Below are positions 1-6,930 of a DNA stretch of 11,454 bases, one piece after another; the stretch's first letter is position 1; each line of letters begins with the position of its first letter. The DNA comes from Wocania_A sp964021735 (GTDB taxonomy: Bacteria; Bacteroidota; Bacteroidia; Flavobacteriales; Flavobacteriaceae). The translations under genes and the position numbers were made by a program. The notes below the pieces were generated by a model, which made no database searches, was not told the DNA's origin, and saw nothing but the letters and a program-made list of their open reading frames with translations. The stretch is from the NCBI RefSeq assembly GCF_964021735.1, contig NZ_CAXIBN010000104.1:1-11454 (forward strand). Direction: 5' to 3'.

Positions 1-638
1 ACTATAACTTCGTCAAGTGCCGTATCAGCAGTCATTTTAACATTAATTTCATTTGATGTTCCAACTTGTACTTCTTGAGTAATCATACCCACATAACTAA
101 ACACAAGAATATCTCCATCATTAACTTTAATAGAATAATTTCCATCAAAATCTGTTTGCGCACCCGTTTGAGTGCCTTTAATTACAACGCTAGCTCCAGG
201 TAAAGGCAACTGTCCGTCTGTAACTACACCTTTAACAACCCTTTGTTGCACACCTGTATTAGCTAATACTTCTTTAGCTTTTATAATAATTGTATTATTG
301 GCTGCAATAGAAAAAATAAAATCTCCTTGTTTAAGGCTTTTATCTAGTAATTGATTTGCTTGAATAATTCCTTTTTTAATAAAAACTTTCGGAAAGCTTT
401 TAAACATGTCTTCCTGATATATAAATCTATAATCAGTTTGTCTTTTAATAATTTTAAAGACTTCGTCTACGGTTAGTGTTGTATCATCTATGATTTCTAT
501 TTTGGTATTTTGTGAAAAAATATCAGCTGAAGAAAATCCAAATGATAATGAACACAATAAGAATACAAAAGTTCTCATAATGATGGTTAGAATTCTTTTT
601 CTTATTAAGAAAAAGAAAGTAGTTGGTTTAATTTTCAT
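1..638 (-). CDS. SusC/RagA-type TonB-dependent outer-membrane receptor with STN domain, N-terminal part only
   Basis: Partial gene; it runs off the left edge after 212 residues. Seen: a signal peptide-like N-terminus (hydrophobic run FVFLLCSLSFGF at about 24-35, ending near FSQ 41-43), an STN (secretin/TonB N-terminal) region at about 45-125 including TVDEVFKIIKRQTDYRFIYQ, then a carboxypeptidase-regulatory-like beta-sandwich at about 134-205 (VVKGVVTD, LPGASVVIKG, TDFDGNYSI). The last residues, DEVI, match the start of the TonB box/plug in SusC proteins. Family knowledge: such proteins form TonB-energised outer-membrane pores for glycans, peptides or siderophores, usually with a SusD lipoprotein, which would lie beyond the window. 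The STN domain plus the adjacent FecR and ECF sigma genes imply transcriptional feedback. The start at 638 is preferred because these receptors often have a basic stretch (LIRKR) before the signal peptide; an internal ATG at 578 is the alternative. The substrate cannot be inferred. Confidence 0.93.
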   Translation of the reverse strand, partial: MKIKPTTFFFLIRKRILTIIMRTFVFLLCSLSFGFSSADIFSQNTKIEIIDDTTLTVDEVFKIIKRQTDYRFIYQEDMFKSFPKVFIKKGIIQANQLLDKSLKQGDFIFSIAANNTIIIKAKEVLANTGVQQRVVKGVVTDGQLPLPGASVVIKGTQTGAQTDFDGNYSIKVNDGDILVFSYVGMITQEVQVGTSNEINVKMTADTALDEVI

Positions 639-687
639 AAATTTGCATGTTTTAGTTAGTTAACTATTAATTGATTATTACAGACTT

Positions 688-735
688 AAGAGGAGCAAAA
701 GTTGGATACCGCTAAATGTCTACTTTAGCCCTCTT
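688..735 (-). other. Possible structured RNA between fecR and the susC-like gene
   Basis: The 100-base gap between fecR and the receptor gene contains nested inverted repeats. An outer pair AAGAGG (688-693) and CCTCTT (730-735) encloses a perfect inner pair GCTAAA (711-716) and TTTAGC (724-729) with a seven-base loop. On the minus strand this would lie in the fecR 3' end / receptor 5' leader. It is not a clean intrinsic terminator in the minus direction because no T-run follows the structure. A role as leader structure, partial attenuator or mRNA processing site is inference. Confidence 0.35.
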
Positions 736-738
736 TTT

Positions 739-1893
739 TTATTTTAGTATTATTTTCTTTCCATCTATTTTAAACGAATTTATAAATCCAGATTCTTTAA
801 TGCTTATTAATATGTCTTCTATTTTTTGATTTTTACTTAATATTCCTACAAATTTTATGTTCTCAGCTTCTTTATCTACAAATACAACATCCATATCATA
901 CCACCTCGAGAGTACTTTCATAATGTCTTTTAAAGGCTTACTTTCAAAACTAAAAACGCCTTTAACCCAAGAAGTTGCATTATATACATCAACGTTTTCT
1001 ATAATTATGTTTTTGTTAGATAAACTAATTTGAGATTGCTGATTTGCTTTTAAGTAAACATTTTCTGAACCATTGTCTACCTCTACCTTACCTTCTACCA
1101 AAGTTGTGTATACAATATTTTCATCTTGATATGATTTGATGTTAAATTTGGTACCTAACACTTCTAACTCTTGCATTCTACTTTTCACATTAAACAAAGC
1201 TCCTTTGTGAAGAGTACTAGGAGATACATCAAAAAAGGCTTCTCCATAAATTAATTCTACCTCCCGCTTTTCTCCTTCAATAAAACTAGTAGGGTATTTT
1301 AGCTTAGACTCTGAGTTTAACCATACTTTTGTTCCATCTGATAACTGCAGAAAAAATTGCCCGCCTCTTGGTATGGTTAAGTAATTGTAAACTAATTTAG
1401 GTTTTGGATTAGCTTTATTATCATAAATTAATTTATCACCAGTACTTTTTACATTTTTTGTAGAATAATTTTGTCCTTTCTCTAGCACAATATTTTTTCC
1501 ATCTTCAAGAGTTAGAATAGCTTTGTCTGTTCCTACTTCTATCCTATTACTTGTTGGTAATTTAATTTCTTCTACTTGAGGTTCATGTTTATTAAACAAC
1601 CAAGTAGTTGATATTGAAATTAATATTAAAATAGTTGCAGCATATTTAAAAAAGCCTTTTTTATAAAACGGAGTATGCTTTATGCTTTTTAAATTTTCTT
1701 CTTTTAGTTTTAATTGAATTTTATGAAAAACTTGATTTTTCAACTCGTCTTTTAATTCAATATCAATTGGCCATTCTTTATTTTCTTGATTTACAAAAAA
1801 ATTAGATAAAAACTTAATTTCATCATCAGATATAACTCCAGATTGGAGTTTACTAATTAATAATTGCAAATAATTTTTATCTTGAATACTCAC
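739..1893 (-). CDS. FecR-family anti-sigma factor (inner membrane)
   Basis: Predicted 384-residue protein. From the chosen start, a cytoplasmic N-terminal segment binds the sigma factor (family knowledge), one transmembrane helix lies at about 81-100 (FFKYAATILILISISTTWLF), and a periplasmic FecR domain lies at about 170-273 (LTIPRGGQFFLQLSDGTKVW, then GEAFFDV). The C-terminal DUF4974 domain is at about 314-383 (FSFESKPLKDIMKVLSRWYD). The length is normal for Bacteroidota FecR proteins. The reading frame is open further upstream to a TTG at 1935, but no ATG exists there. GTG at 1893 is preferred because AGAGG precedes it by seven bases and the N-terminus then begins SIQDKNYLQLLISKLQSG, the usual start of the family. 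It lies 87 bases after the ECF sigma gene and 100 bases before the receptor gene on the same strand, so it should hold the sigma factor inactive until the STN domain signals. Confidence 0.93.
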   Translation of the reverse strand: MSIQDKNYLQLLISKLQSGVISDDEIKFLSNFFVNQENKEWPIDIELKDELKNQVFHKIQLKLKEENLKSIKHTPFYKKGFFKYAATILILISISTTWLFNKHEPQVEEIKLPTSNRIEVGTDKAILTLEDGKNIVLEKGQNYSTKNVKSTGDKLIYDNKANPKPKLVYNYLTIPRGGQFFLQLSDGTKVWLNSESKLKYPTSFIEGEKREVELIYGEAFFDVSPSTLHKGALFNVKSRMQELEVLGTKFNIKSYQDENIVYTTLVEGKVEVDNGSENVYLKANQQSQISLSNKNIIIENVDVYNATSWVKGVFSFESKPLKDIMKVLSRWYDMDVVFVDKEAENIKFVGILSKNQKIEDILISIKESGFINSFKIDGKKIILK

Positions 1894-1900
1894 GAATTTA

Positions 1901-1931
1901 CCTCTTTTATATATAAGACGAAAAAAAGAGG
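1901..1931 (-). promoter_or_regulatory. Hairpin covering the putative fecR ribosome binding site
   Basis: On the minus strand CCTCTTTT (complement of 1924-1931) can pair perfectly with AAAAGAGG (complement of 1901-1908). The second arm contains the AGAGG that precedes the GTG start at 1893. The eight-base stem has a fifteen-base loop. The same upstream arm, as part of the 13-base GCCCTCTTTTTTT, is also perfectly complementary to a sequence just after the fecR stop (728-740). Modulation of anti-sigma translation is inference, and Bacteroidota rely little on Shine-Dalgarno pairing. Confidence 0.35.
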
Positions 1932-1980
1932 GCAATCCCTAAATAAAAATTAGATTATTTTAATATTCGTTTATGGTAAG

Positions 1981-2580
1981 TTAATTTAGAACTAATAAGC
2001 TTTTTAAAAAATTGCAAAAAAGGACAAAGTATGAGATGTTAATAAGTGATGGCCTAATTATTTTTAAAGCCTTGGTAATATAGGCTTCTACAGATTTAGT
2101 AGAAATGTTTAATTGTTTAGATATTTCTTTGTGACTTAATTGATTTTCTCTGCTTAATTTAAAAACTTTTTTGCATTTTTCGGGCAAAGTATTTACAACC
2201 GCATTTATTTGTGCTTCTAGCTCTTTATAGATGAGTCTCGATTCTGGAGTTGAAGTTTGTATTTTTATATCAAAGTTTTGTAGCACCTCTTCACTAAATG
2301 CATTTTTATCTTTTCTAAAAAGATCATATACTTTATGCATAACACAAGTATACAAATAGCCTTTTAATGTTGTTTTAATTACAAGTACATCTCTTTTTTC
2401 CCAAATTTTAATAAATACCTCTTGAATTACATCTTCAGAAATTTCACGTTTCTTTAAGAGGCTAAATGCATAAATAAATAATTGTTCCCAATATAAATTA
2501 TAAATTAGTTTTAAAGCATCTTCATCACCTTGTTTAAGACGTTCAATTAATTTTTGATCTTTAATTTTATTAAAACTCAT
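1981..2580 (-). CDS. ECF (extracytoplasmic function) RNA polymerase sigma factor, FecI/RpoE-like
   Basis: A 199-residue protein. Region sigma-2 lies at about 21-88 (DALKLIYNLYWEQLF, SEDVIQEVFIKIWEKRD, the core-binding and -10 recognition part). Region sigma-4 lies at about 126-176 (LPEKCKKVFKLSRENQLSHK, then the helix-turn-helix EISKQLNISTKSVEAYITKA). There is no sigma-3, as expected for ECF factors. It directs RNA polymerase to target promoters, most likely the receptor operon downstream, and is paired with the FecR protein encoded next. The tail after sigma-4 (about 180-199, with SYFVLFCNFLKSLLVLN) is strikingly hydrophobic; it may contact the membrane or the FecR partner, which is inference. 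The start at 2580 is the first ATG and leaves a complete sigma-2. Confidence 0.95.
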   Translation of the reverse strand: MSFNKIKDQKLIERLKQGDEDALKLIYNLYWEQLFIYAFSLLKKREISEDVIQEVFIKIWEKRDVLVIKTTLKGYLYTCVMHKVYDLFRKDKNAFSEEVLQNFDIKIQTSTPESRLIYKELEAQINAVVNTLPEKCKKVFKLSRENQLSHKEISKQLNISTKSVEAYITKALKIIRPSLINISYFVLFCNFLKSLLVLN

Positions 2581-2605
2581 TAGTTAATTTTCATTCGAAC
2601 TATAA

Positions 2606-2613
2606 CAAATGTA
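2606..2613 (-). promoter_or_regulatory. Possible -7 promoter box for the ECF sigma operon
   Basis: The minus strand reads TACATTTG, a full match to the Bacteroidota -7 consensus TAnnTTTG, 26 bases before the sigma start codon. No convincing TTTG -33 box lies at the usual distance. In AT-rich DNA such octamers occur by chance, so position is the main support. Confidence 0.4.
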
Positions 2614-2640
2614 AATAAAATATTTTATTCGATACATTCG

Positions 2641-2798
2641 TAAAACAAAAAAGCATCCCAATCTTCAATAAAGAAAAAAGGAAAGCTTTCCATTGGAATA
2701 CCAAATAAACTCTGGTATAACTACGTCCCGAATTACCTTCGGGAGCAACACAACTTCTTTTAATTACCAAAAAAAGCCCTAATTTCTCAGAGCTTTTT
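2641..2798. repeat. Dispersed structured repeat, copy A (direct repeat left of the FG-GAP gene)
   Basis: This 158-bp element recurs in the same orientation at 6603-6758. The first 86 bases (2641-2726) are identical in both copies. It holds several potential stems: GGAAAGCTTTCC, ATACCA/TGGTAT (2698-2703 with 2713-2718), TCCCGAA/TTCGGGA (2726-2732 with 2738-2744), and a terminator-like stem AAAGCCCT/AGAGCTTT (2773-2780 with 2789-2796) flanked by a run of seven A. It sits between two divergent genes, so here it has no obvious transcript to terminate. No protein is credible in it. With the two promoter-like boxes at 2606 and 2961 it accounts for most of the gene-free stretch 2581-2996; I see nothing else there except a second weak TAnnTTTG match at 2853-2860. 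Confidence 0.9.
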
Positions 2799-2960
2799 AG
2801 CAATACTTCTGTTATTCCATTAATGTGAATAATTAATAAATTAACAGCCATTTAGATTTGTAACTCTAACAGTAATTACTATACATCCCATGTTTTACTC
2901 TTTTTAACTAATTTTAATCAAACTTAACTTGCATAATCATTTAATTTATAGGCTAGTTTA

Positions 2961-2968
2961 TATATTTG
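2961..2968 (+). promoter_or_regulatory. Possible -7 promoter box for the FG-GAP surface protein gene
   Basis: TATATTTG matches TAnnTTTG exactly and lies 28 bases before the ATG at 2997, predicting a short leader. The nearest upstream TTG (2929-2931) is 29 bases away, further than the usual -33 spacing, so the assignment rests on the -7 box alone. Confidence 0.4.
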
Positions 2969-2996
2969 AATTTGTAACCTTTTTCTTTTAACTCAT

Positions 2997-5900
2997 ATGA
3001 AAATAAAACTACTCCTTCTCATATTTTTTTTCTTTTTCACTAATATTAACGCCCAAATTGGGTTTGTTGAACATGTCATCCCTACAAACAACATTGGTAA
3101 TCGTGACCTTATATTAACTTCTATTCTGGGAGATATTGACAATGATGGTGATTTAGACATAATTTTTGCAACCAATGACAAAATTGCTTGGCATGAAAAT
3201 ACGAGTCAATTAAGCAAGTTTAGTGACCAAAAAATAATTACTGAAAATCAAATCGCTAACCCACAGGAAATATTTATTGCCGATTTAGATGGTGACGGAG
3301 ATCTTGATGTTCTTTCAAGTTCGTTTAATCTTCATAAAATTGCTTGGTATGAAAACCTTGATGGTAAAGGCAATTTTGGTGCTGAACAAATTATTTCGTC
3401 CTATATGCGTAGTGTTAAGACTGTCCATGCAGCTGATATTGATGGAGATGGAGATATAGACGTTATTTCTGGTTCTTGGTCAAATGGTAACATTTATTGG
3501 TTTGAAAACCTAGATGGCAAAGGTGATTTTAACAATGGAATATTAGTTCCACTCAATGCTGGCATAGCTTCAGTTTATGCAACTGATATCGATGGAGATG
3601 GAGATAATGATATTCTTTCTGCTTCAAGTAGTCTCAATGATGTTGGGTGGCACGAAAATTTGGACGGTAAAGGTGATTTCAGTGAACACAAAGCTATTTC
3701 TTCCGATATTGATAATGTATTTAAAGTAATGGCAGCAGATTTTGACAATGATGGAGATATGGATATTCTATCGTCAAATAATTCCCTTTATGGAACAGAT
3801 AAAATTTTTTGGTACGAAAATATCAATGGCTTAGGTGATTTTGGTGTTCAACAGGTAATATCTGATGTTGTAGAAGATCCAACTTTTATCAACACAGGCG
3901 ATGTTGATAATGACGGGTTTATTGATATTCTTTACACTTCAGCGCTTATAAGTCGCATAGACAATACATCAACGAATGATAAGATCATATGGCATCAAAA
4001 CTTAGATGGTTCTGGTAATTTTGGTGTTCCACAAACCATAACAACCAATGTGGAAAAACCAAGTACTATTAATATTATAGACCTTGACAATGATGGAGAT
4101 AATGACTTGGTTTCAACGTCTAGTAAAAATAATATAGCTTGGTACGAAAACCTTGATAGCAAAGGGGGTTTTGGCATACAACAAATGATAGCTGGTAACA
4201 CAGATGCTTCTTGGGAGGCTTTTCCATATGATTTAGATGGTGATGGGGATCTTGATTTGCTTTATGCTGCAAAACATTACAATACTGTTGCTTGGCAAGA
4301 AAATTTAGGTGGACATTGGGATTATAGCTTTCAGAAAACCATAACAAGTAAAGCCATGAATGTCCAATCAGTATTTGCAGCAGACCTAGATGGTGATGGA
4401 GATTTAGATGCTCTTTCTGCATCAAGAGATGATTTCACCTTAGCTTGGTATGAGAATTTAGACGGTAAAGGCAATTTTGGAGCAAAGATAAAGATTTCTG
4501 AATCAGCTTTTGTATCACTAGTTCGTGCAGCAGATTTTGATAACGATGGAGATATTGATGTTGTAGCTGCCTCTGAAGATTTAGGTGATATATATTGGTT
4601 TGAAAACTTAGATGGCAAAGGCGATTTTAGTTACAAGAATATAATACGTCGGGATCATAATAAAATAAAATCACTAAGCCTAGGTGATATAGATGAGGAT
4701 GGAGATTTAGACTTACTTTACACTCATGATAGCGGAAGTGGTAATTTTGGTTCTATTAATTGGGTAGAAAATAACAATGGATTACAACACAGAGGTTCTA
4801 TAACCAATACTAATTCAAGTTCTCTAGATGGTGTAAATTCTGCTTCTATCGCAGATTTTGATAATGATGGTAAAAAGGATGTTGTTGCCACTACCAATCC
4901 TTATTCAGGAAATTCTAAAATTATGTGGTATAAAGGCATTGATGGATTAGGTGATTTTAGTGGTAATTTTATAACAATTAATTCTAATTCTCGATTAGTT
5001 CAATCTACTTATCCAGCTGATGTTGATAATGATGGAGATATGGATATAGTTGCTGCTTCCGCTGAAGACAAGGTAGCTTGGTATGAAAATTTAGACGGTA
5101 CTGGTAATTTTAGCACAGTAAAAAATATCCCAACTTCAATTAGTTCTTGGGTTCCTGGAAGAATTTACACCGCTGATTTAAACAATGATGGTAATTTGGA
5201 TATAGTCAGTGCCCAAACGTCCCAGTCGATAGTAATATATGAAAATCTTGGTCATTTAGGCAATACAATTAGTGGCACTATACAATTAGATAAAAATAAC
5301 GACGGATGTGATATTAACGATTTTGTAGTGTCAAATGTAATGGTCGTTTCTAATAATGGTACAAATAGTTTTAGCACATTTACACAGAATGATGGAAGTT
5401 ATAATGTTTACACTAATGCTGGAAACTTTACAACCAGCATTAGTTCGGTCTTGCCTAATTATTATAATATAAATCCAATTTCCTTCATATCAAACTTCCC
5501 TGCATTAGGCAACTCAAATATGGTCGACTTTTGTCTTGAAACCAATCAAACTGTTAATGATGTAAACATAAGCATATTGCCAATCACTCAAGCAAGACCT
5601 GGGTTTGATACTACTTACCAATTAGTTTTTCATAATGTGGGAACAACCCAGTTAAGTGGCGCAATTGTTCTGGAATTTGATAATTCAAAACTAAGTTTCT
5701 TAACCGCAAGTGAAACAATATCATCTCAAACCACTAATTCATTCACATTTAATTACAGTGGCTTAAATCCTTTTGAAACAAGAACTATTAATTTAGATTT
5801 TAATGTATTAGTTCCACCAACAACTAATATTGGAGATATTTTAAGTTTTACAGCAACTATAAATCCCATTTCGGGAGACAATACAGAAAATGATAATGTA

Positions 5901-6593
5901 TTTACTTTAAACCAAACTGTAATTGGTTCTTATGACCCTAATGATATTCAAGTTTTAGAGGGTGACCAAATTTTAATAGATGATGCTGATGAATATTTGC
6001 ATTATATTATCCGTTTTCAAAATACAGGTACAGCTTCTGCTATTAATGTAAAAGTAAATAATATTTTAGATGCTAATTTAGACTGGACTACAATGCAACT
6101 AGAAAGTTCAAGTCATACAAACCGTGTAGAAATTAAAGACGGTAATCAAGTGTCTTTTATTTTTAATGGTATTTATTTACCTGATAGTACAACCGATGAA
6201 CCTAATTCCCATGGTTTTATAGCTTATAAAATAAAACCTAAAAGTGATGTTATAGTTGGTGACATAATGCCTAATCAAGCAGATATTTTCTTTGATTTCA
6301 ACCCAGCAATTGTAACAAATATGGTTACTACAGAAATAACAAGTTCTTTAAGTGCAGAAGATAATTTAATTTCTAAATTTTATGTGTATCCAAACCCAAC
6401 AACAGGAGTTTTAAATATTAATTCTATAACACAAATAAGTAAATTAGAAGTTCATAATAATATAGGGCAAGTTGTTTTATCAGAAGTCAACAAAACCTCA
6501 ATTGATGTTTCTTCATTAAATACTGGGCTTTATTTTATAAAAATAGAAGACGTAAATGGAACTATCGAAACTAAAAAGGTTGTAAAAAAATAA
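2997..6593 (+). CDS. Secreted FG-GAP/VCBS-repeat protein with type IX secretion sorting domain
   Basis: A 1198-residue exported protein. A signal peptide spans about 1-20 (KIKLLLLIFFFFFTNINAQ). Fourteen repeats of roughly 50-60 residues follow (about 46-751). Each has a calcium-binding-like DxDxDGxxD loop (first at 46, 96, 147, 197; last at 727, where it is degenerate, DLNNDGNLD), and most have a W-[YHF]-E-N-L-D-G-K-G-x-F segment. A CnaB/SdrD-like stretch (GTIQLDKNNDGCDIND) is at about 760-815. A DUF11/DUF7619-like region, about 850-1115, contains SYDPNDIQV and YIIRFQNTGTASA. A type A sorting domain, about 1126-1198, contains YVYPNPTTG and LNTGLYFIKI. Family knowledge: this tail directs T9SS export and surface attachment or release, and FG-GAP repeats form beta-propellers that bind ligands or carbohydrates. 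The ligand is unknown; adhesion or polymer binding is inference. The gene stands alone between two direct repeats. Confidence 0.95.
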   Translation: MKIKLLLLIFFFFFTNINAQIGFVEHVIPTNNIGNRDLILTSILGDIDNDGDLDIIFATNDKIAWHENTSQLSKFSDQKIITENQIANPQEIFIADLDGDGDLDVLSSSFNLHKIAWYENLDGKGNFGAEQIISSYMRSVKTVHAADIDGDGDIDVISGSWSNGNIYWFENLDGKGDFNNGILVPLNAGIASVYATDIDGDGDNDILSASSSLNDVGWHENLDGKGDFSEHKAISSDIDNVFKVMAADFDNDGDMDILSSNNSLYGTDKIFWYENINGLGDFGVQQVISDVVEDPTFINTGDVDNDGFIDILYTSALISRIDNTSTNDKIIWHQNLDGSGNFGVPQTITTNVEKPSTINIIDLDNDGDNDLVSTSSKNNIAWYENLDSKGGFGIQQMIAGNTDASWEAFPYDLDGDGDLDLLYAAKHYNTVAWQENLGGHWDYSFQKTITSKAMNVQSVFAADLDGDGDLDALSASRDDFTLAWYENLDGKGNFGAKIKISESAFVSLVRAADFDNDGDIDVVAASEDLGDIYWFENLDGKGDFSYKNIIRRDHNKIKSLSLGDIDEDGDLDLLYTHDSGSGNFGSINWVENNNGLQHRGSITNTNSSSLDGVNSASIADFDNDGKKDVVATTNPYSGNSKIMWYKGIDGLGDFSGNFITINSNSRLVQSTYPADVDNDGDMDIVAASAEDKVAWYENLDGTGNFSTVKNIPTSISSWVPGRIYTADLNNDGNLDIVSAQTSQSIVIYENLGHLGNTISGTIQLDKNNDGCDINDFVVSNVMVVSNNGTNSFSTFTQNDGSYNVYTNAGNFTTSISSVLPNYYNINPISFISNFPALGNSNMVDFCLETNQTVNDVNISILPITQARPGFDTTYQLVFHNVGTTQLSGAIVLEFDNSKLSFLTASETISSQTTNSFTFNYSGLNPFETRTINLDFNVLVPPTTNIGDILSFTATINPISGDNTENDNVFTLNQTVIGSYDPNDIQVLEGDQILIDDADEYLHYIIRFQNTGTASAINVKVNNILDANLDWTTMQLESSSHTNRVEIKDGNQVSFIFNGIYLPDSTTDEPNSHGFIAYKIKPKSDVIVGDIMPNQADIFFDFNPAIVTNMVTTEITSSLSAEDNLISKFYVYPNPTTGVLNINSITQISKLEVHNNIGQVVLSEVNKTSIDVSSLNTGLYFIKIEDVNGTIETKKVVKK
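3132..5249 (+). repeat. Coding tandem repeats (14 FG-GAP/VCBS-like units)
   Basis: At DNA level the gene contains fourteen imperfect units of about 150-180 bp marked by GATGGAGATGGAGAT-like acidic stretches and TGGTATGAAAA-like stretches. Codons differ freely between units (GAT/GAC, GGT/GGA), so the repeats are old or kept under protein-level selection rather than recent perfect duplications. Such tracts could still change copy number by recombination. Confidence 0.85.
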
Positions 6594-6602
6594 GAACCTC
6601 CA

Positions 6603-6758
6603 TAAAACAAAAAAGCATCCCAATCTTCAATAAAGAAAAAAGGAAAGCTTTCCATTGGAATACCAAATAAACTCTGGTATAACTACGTTCTAGATTTCTC
6701 TAGAAACAACACAACGTCGTATTAATTGCCAAAAAAAGCCCTAATTTCTCAGAGCTTT
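6603..6758. repeat. Dispersed structured repeat, copy B (direct repeat right of the FG-GAP gene)
   Basis: Second copy of the element at 2641-2798, starting nine bases after the stop codon of the FG-GAP gene. It diverges from copy A mainly in the middle, where the stem becomes TTCTAGA/TCTAGAA (6688-6694 with 6699-6705). Four of seven base pairs changed on both sides, so pairing is kept. The ATACCA/TGGTAT stem and the terminator-like stem are unchanged. Between the FG-GAP gene and tRNA-Asp this copy plausibly works as their shared terminator. With the tRNA and its promoter it fills the stretch 6594-6930. Confidence 0.9.
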
Positions 6759-6765
6759 CTTTTTT
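6731..6765. terminator. Bidirectional intrinsic terminator shared by tRNA-Asp and the FG-GAP gene
   Basis: AAAGCCCT (6735-6742) pairs with AGAGCTTT (6751-6758) around an eight-base loop. On the minus strand the stem is complete with one G-T pair and is followed by seven T, 17 bases after the tRNA 3' end. On the plus strand the stem has one mismatch and is followed by CTTTTTTT, suiting the FG-GAP gene. Confidence 0.7.
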
Positions 6766-6775
6766 GCAATTTTTG

Positions 6776-6849
6776 CGGTCTGGACGGGACTCGAACCCGC
6801 GACCTTCGCCGTGACAGGGCGACATTCTAACCAACTGAACTACCAGACC
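6776..6849 (-). tRNA. tRNA-Asp (anticodon GTC)
   Basis: The minus strand folds into a canonical cloverleaf of 74 bases. The acceptor stem GGTCTGG pairs with CCAGACC; position 8-9 is TA; the D-arm begins GTTCAG. The anticodon stem TCGCC/GGCGA encloses loop CTGTCAC with anticodon GTC; the T-arm is GCGGG-TTCGAGT-CCCGT; the discriminator base is G, as expected for Asp. CCA is not encoded, as is common in Bacteroidota. It has its own promoter upstream (6868-6898) and a terminator downstream (6731-6765), so it is a monocistronic tRNA gene. It reads GAC and GAU codons. Confidence 0.97.
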
Positions 6850-6867
6850 GTTGCATTATTGCGGTTG

Positions 6868-6898
6868 CAAATATACACGGCTTTTTTTATATCTCAAA
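6868..6898 (-). promoter_or_regulatory. Promoter of tRNA-Asp (Bacteroidota -33/-7 type)
   Basis: The minus strand has TTTG (complement of 6895-6898) then, after 19 bases, TATATTTG (complement of 6868-6875), an exact match to the -33 TTTG / -7 TAnnTTTG pattern with the usual spacing. Transcription would begin near 6862, about a dozen bases before the mature tRNA. This is the clearest promoter in the window. Confidence 0.8.
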
Positions 6899-6930
6899 TC
6901 TTTTTTAGTGTTTTTTGCATAAAAATATTA

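Noticed and set aside
1894..1935. TTG start for fecR adding 14 residues
   Set aside because: There is no ribosome binding site before it, and the added residues come from the CCTCTTTTTTT region. GTG at 1893 has AGAGG at good distance and the family-like N-terminus.
2600..2851. Open frame of 83 codons on the minus strand across repeat copy A
   Set aside because: Its sequence is mostly the non-coding repeat. A related minus-strand frame is broken in copy B by a one-base length difference and a stop, while RNA stems are conserved, so structure rather than protein is maintained.
2853..2860. TAGATTTG as an alternative promoter of the FG-GAP gene
   Set aside because: It matches TAnnTTTG but has no -33 box and lies farther from the gene than TATATTTG at 2961; such octamers are expected by chance in this AT-rich DNA.
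3995..4618. Several minus-strand open frames inside the FG-GAP gene
   Set aside because: They are antisense shadows of the repetitive acidic codons; composition is low in complexity and no family is recognisable.
3132..5249. Regular ~150-bp repeats considered as a CRISPR-like or satellite array
   Set aside because: They are in frame, encode FG-GAP units and vary at codon third positions, so they are protein repeats.
6776..6849. tRNA-Asp as an integration site of a phage or genomic island
   Set aside because: No integrase gene and no duplicated tRNA 3' end are visible in the window; the repeats nearby do not contain tRNA sequence.
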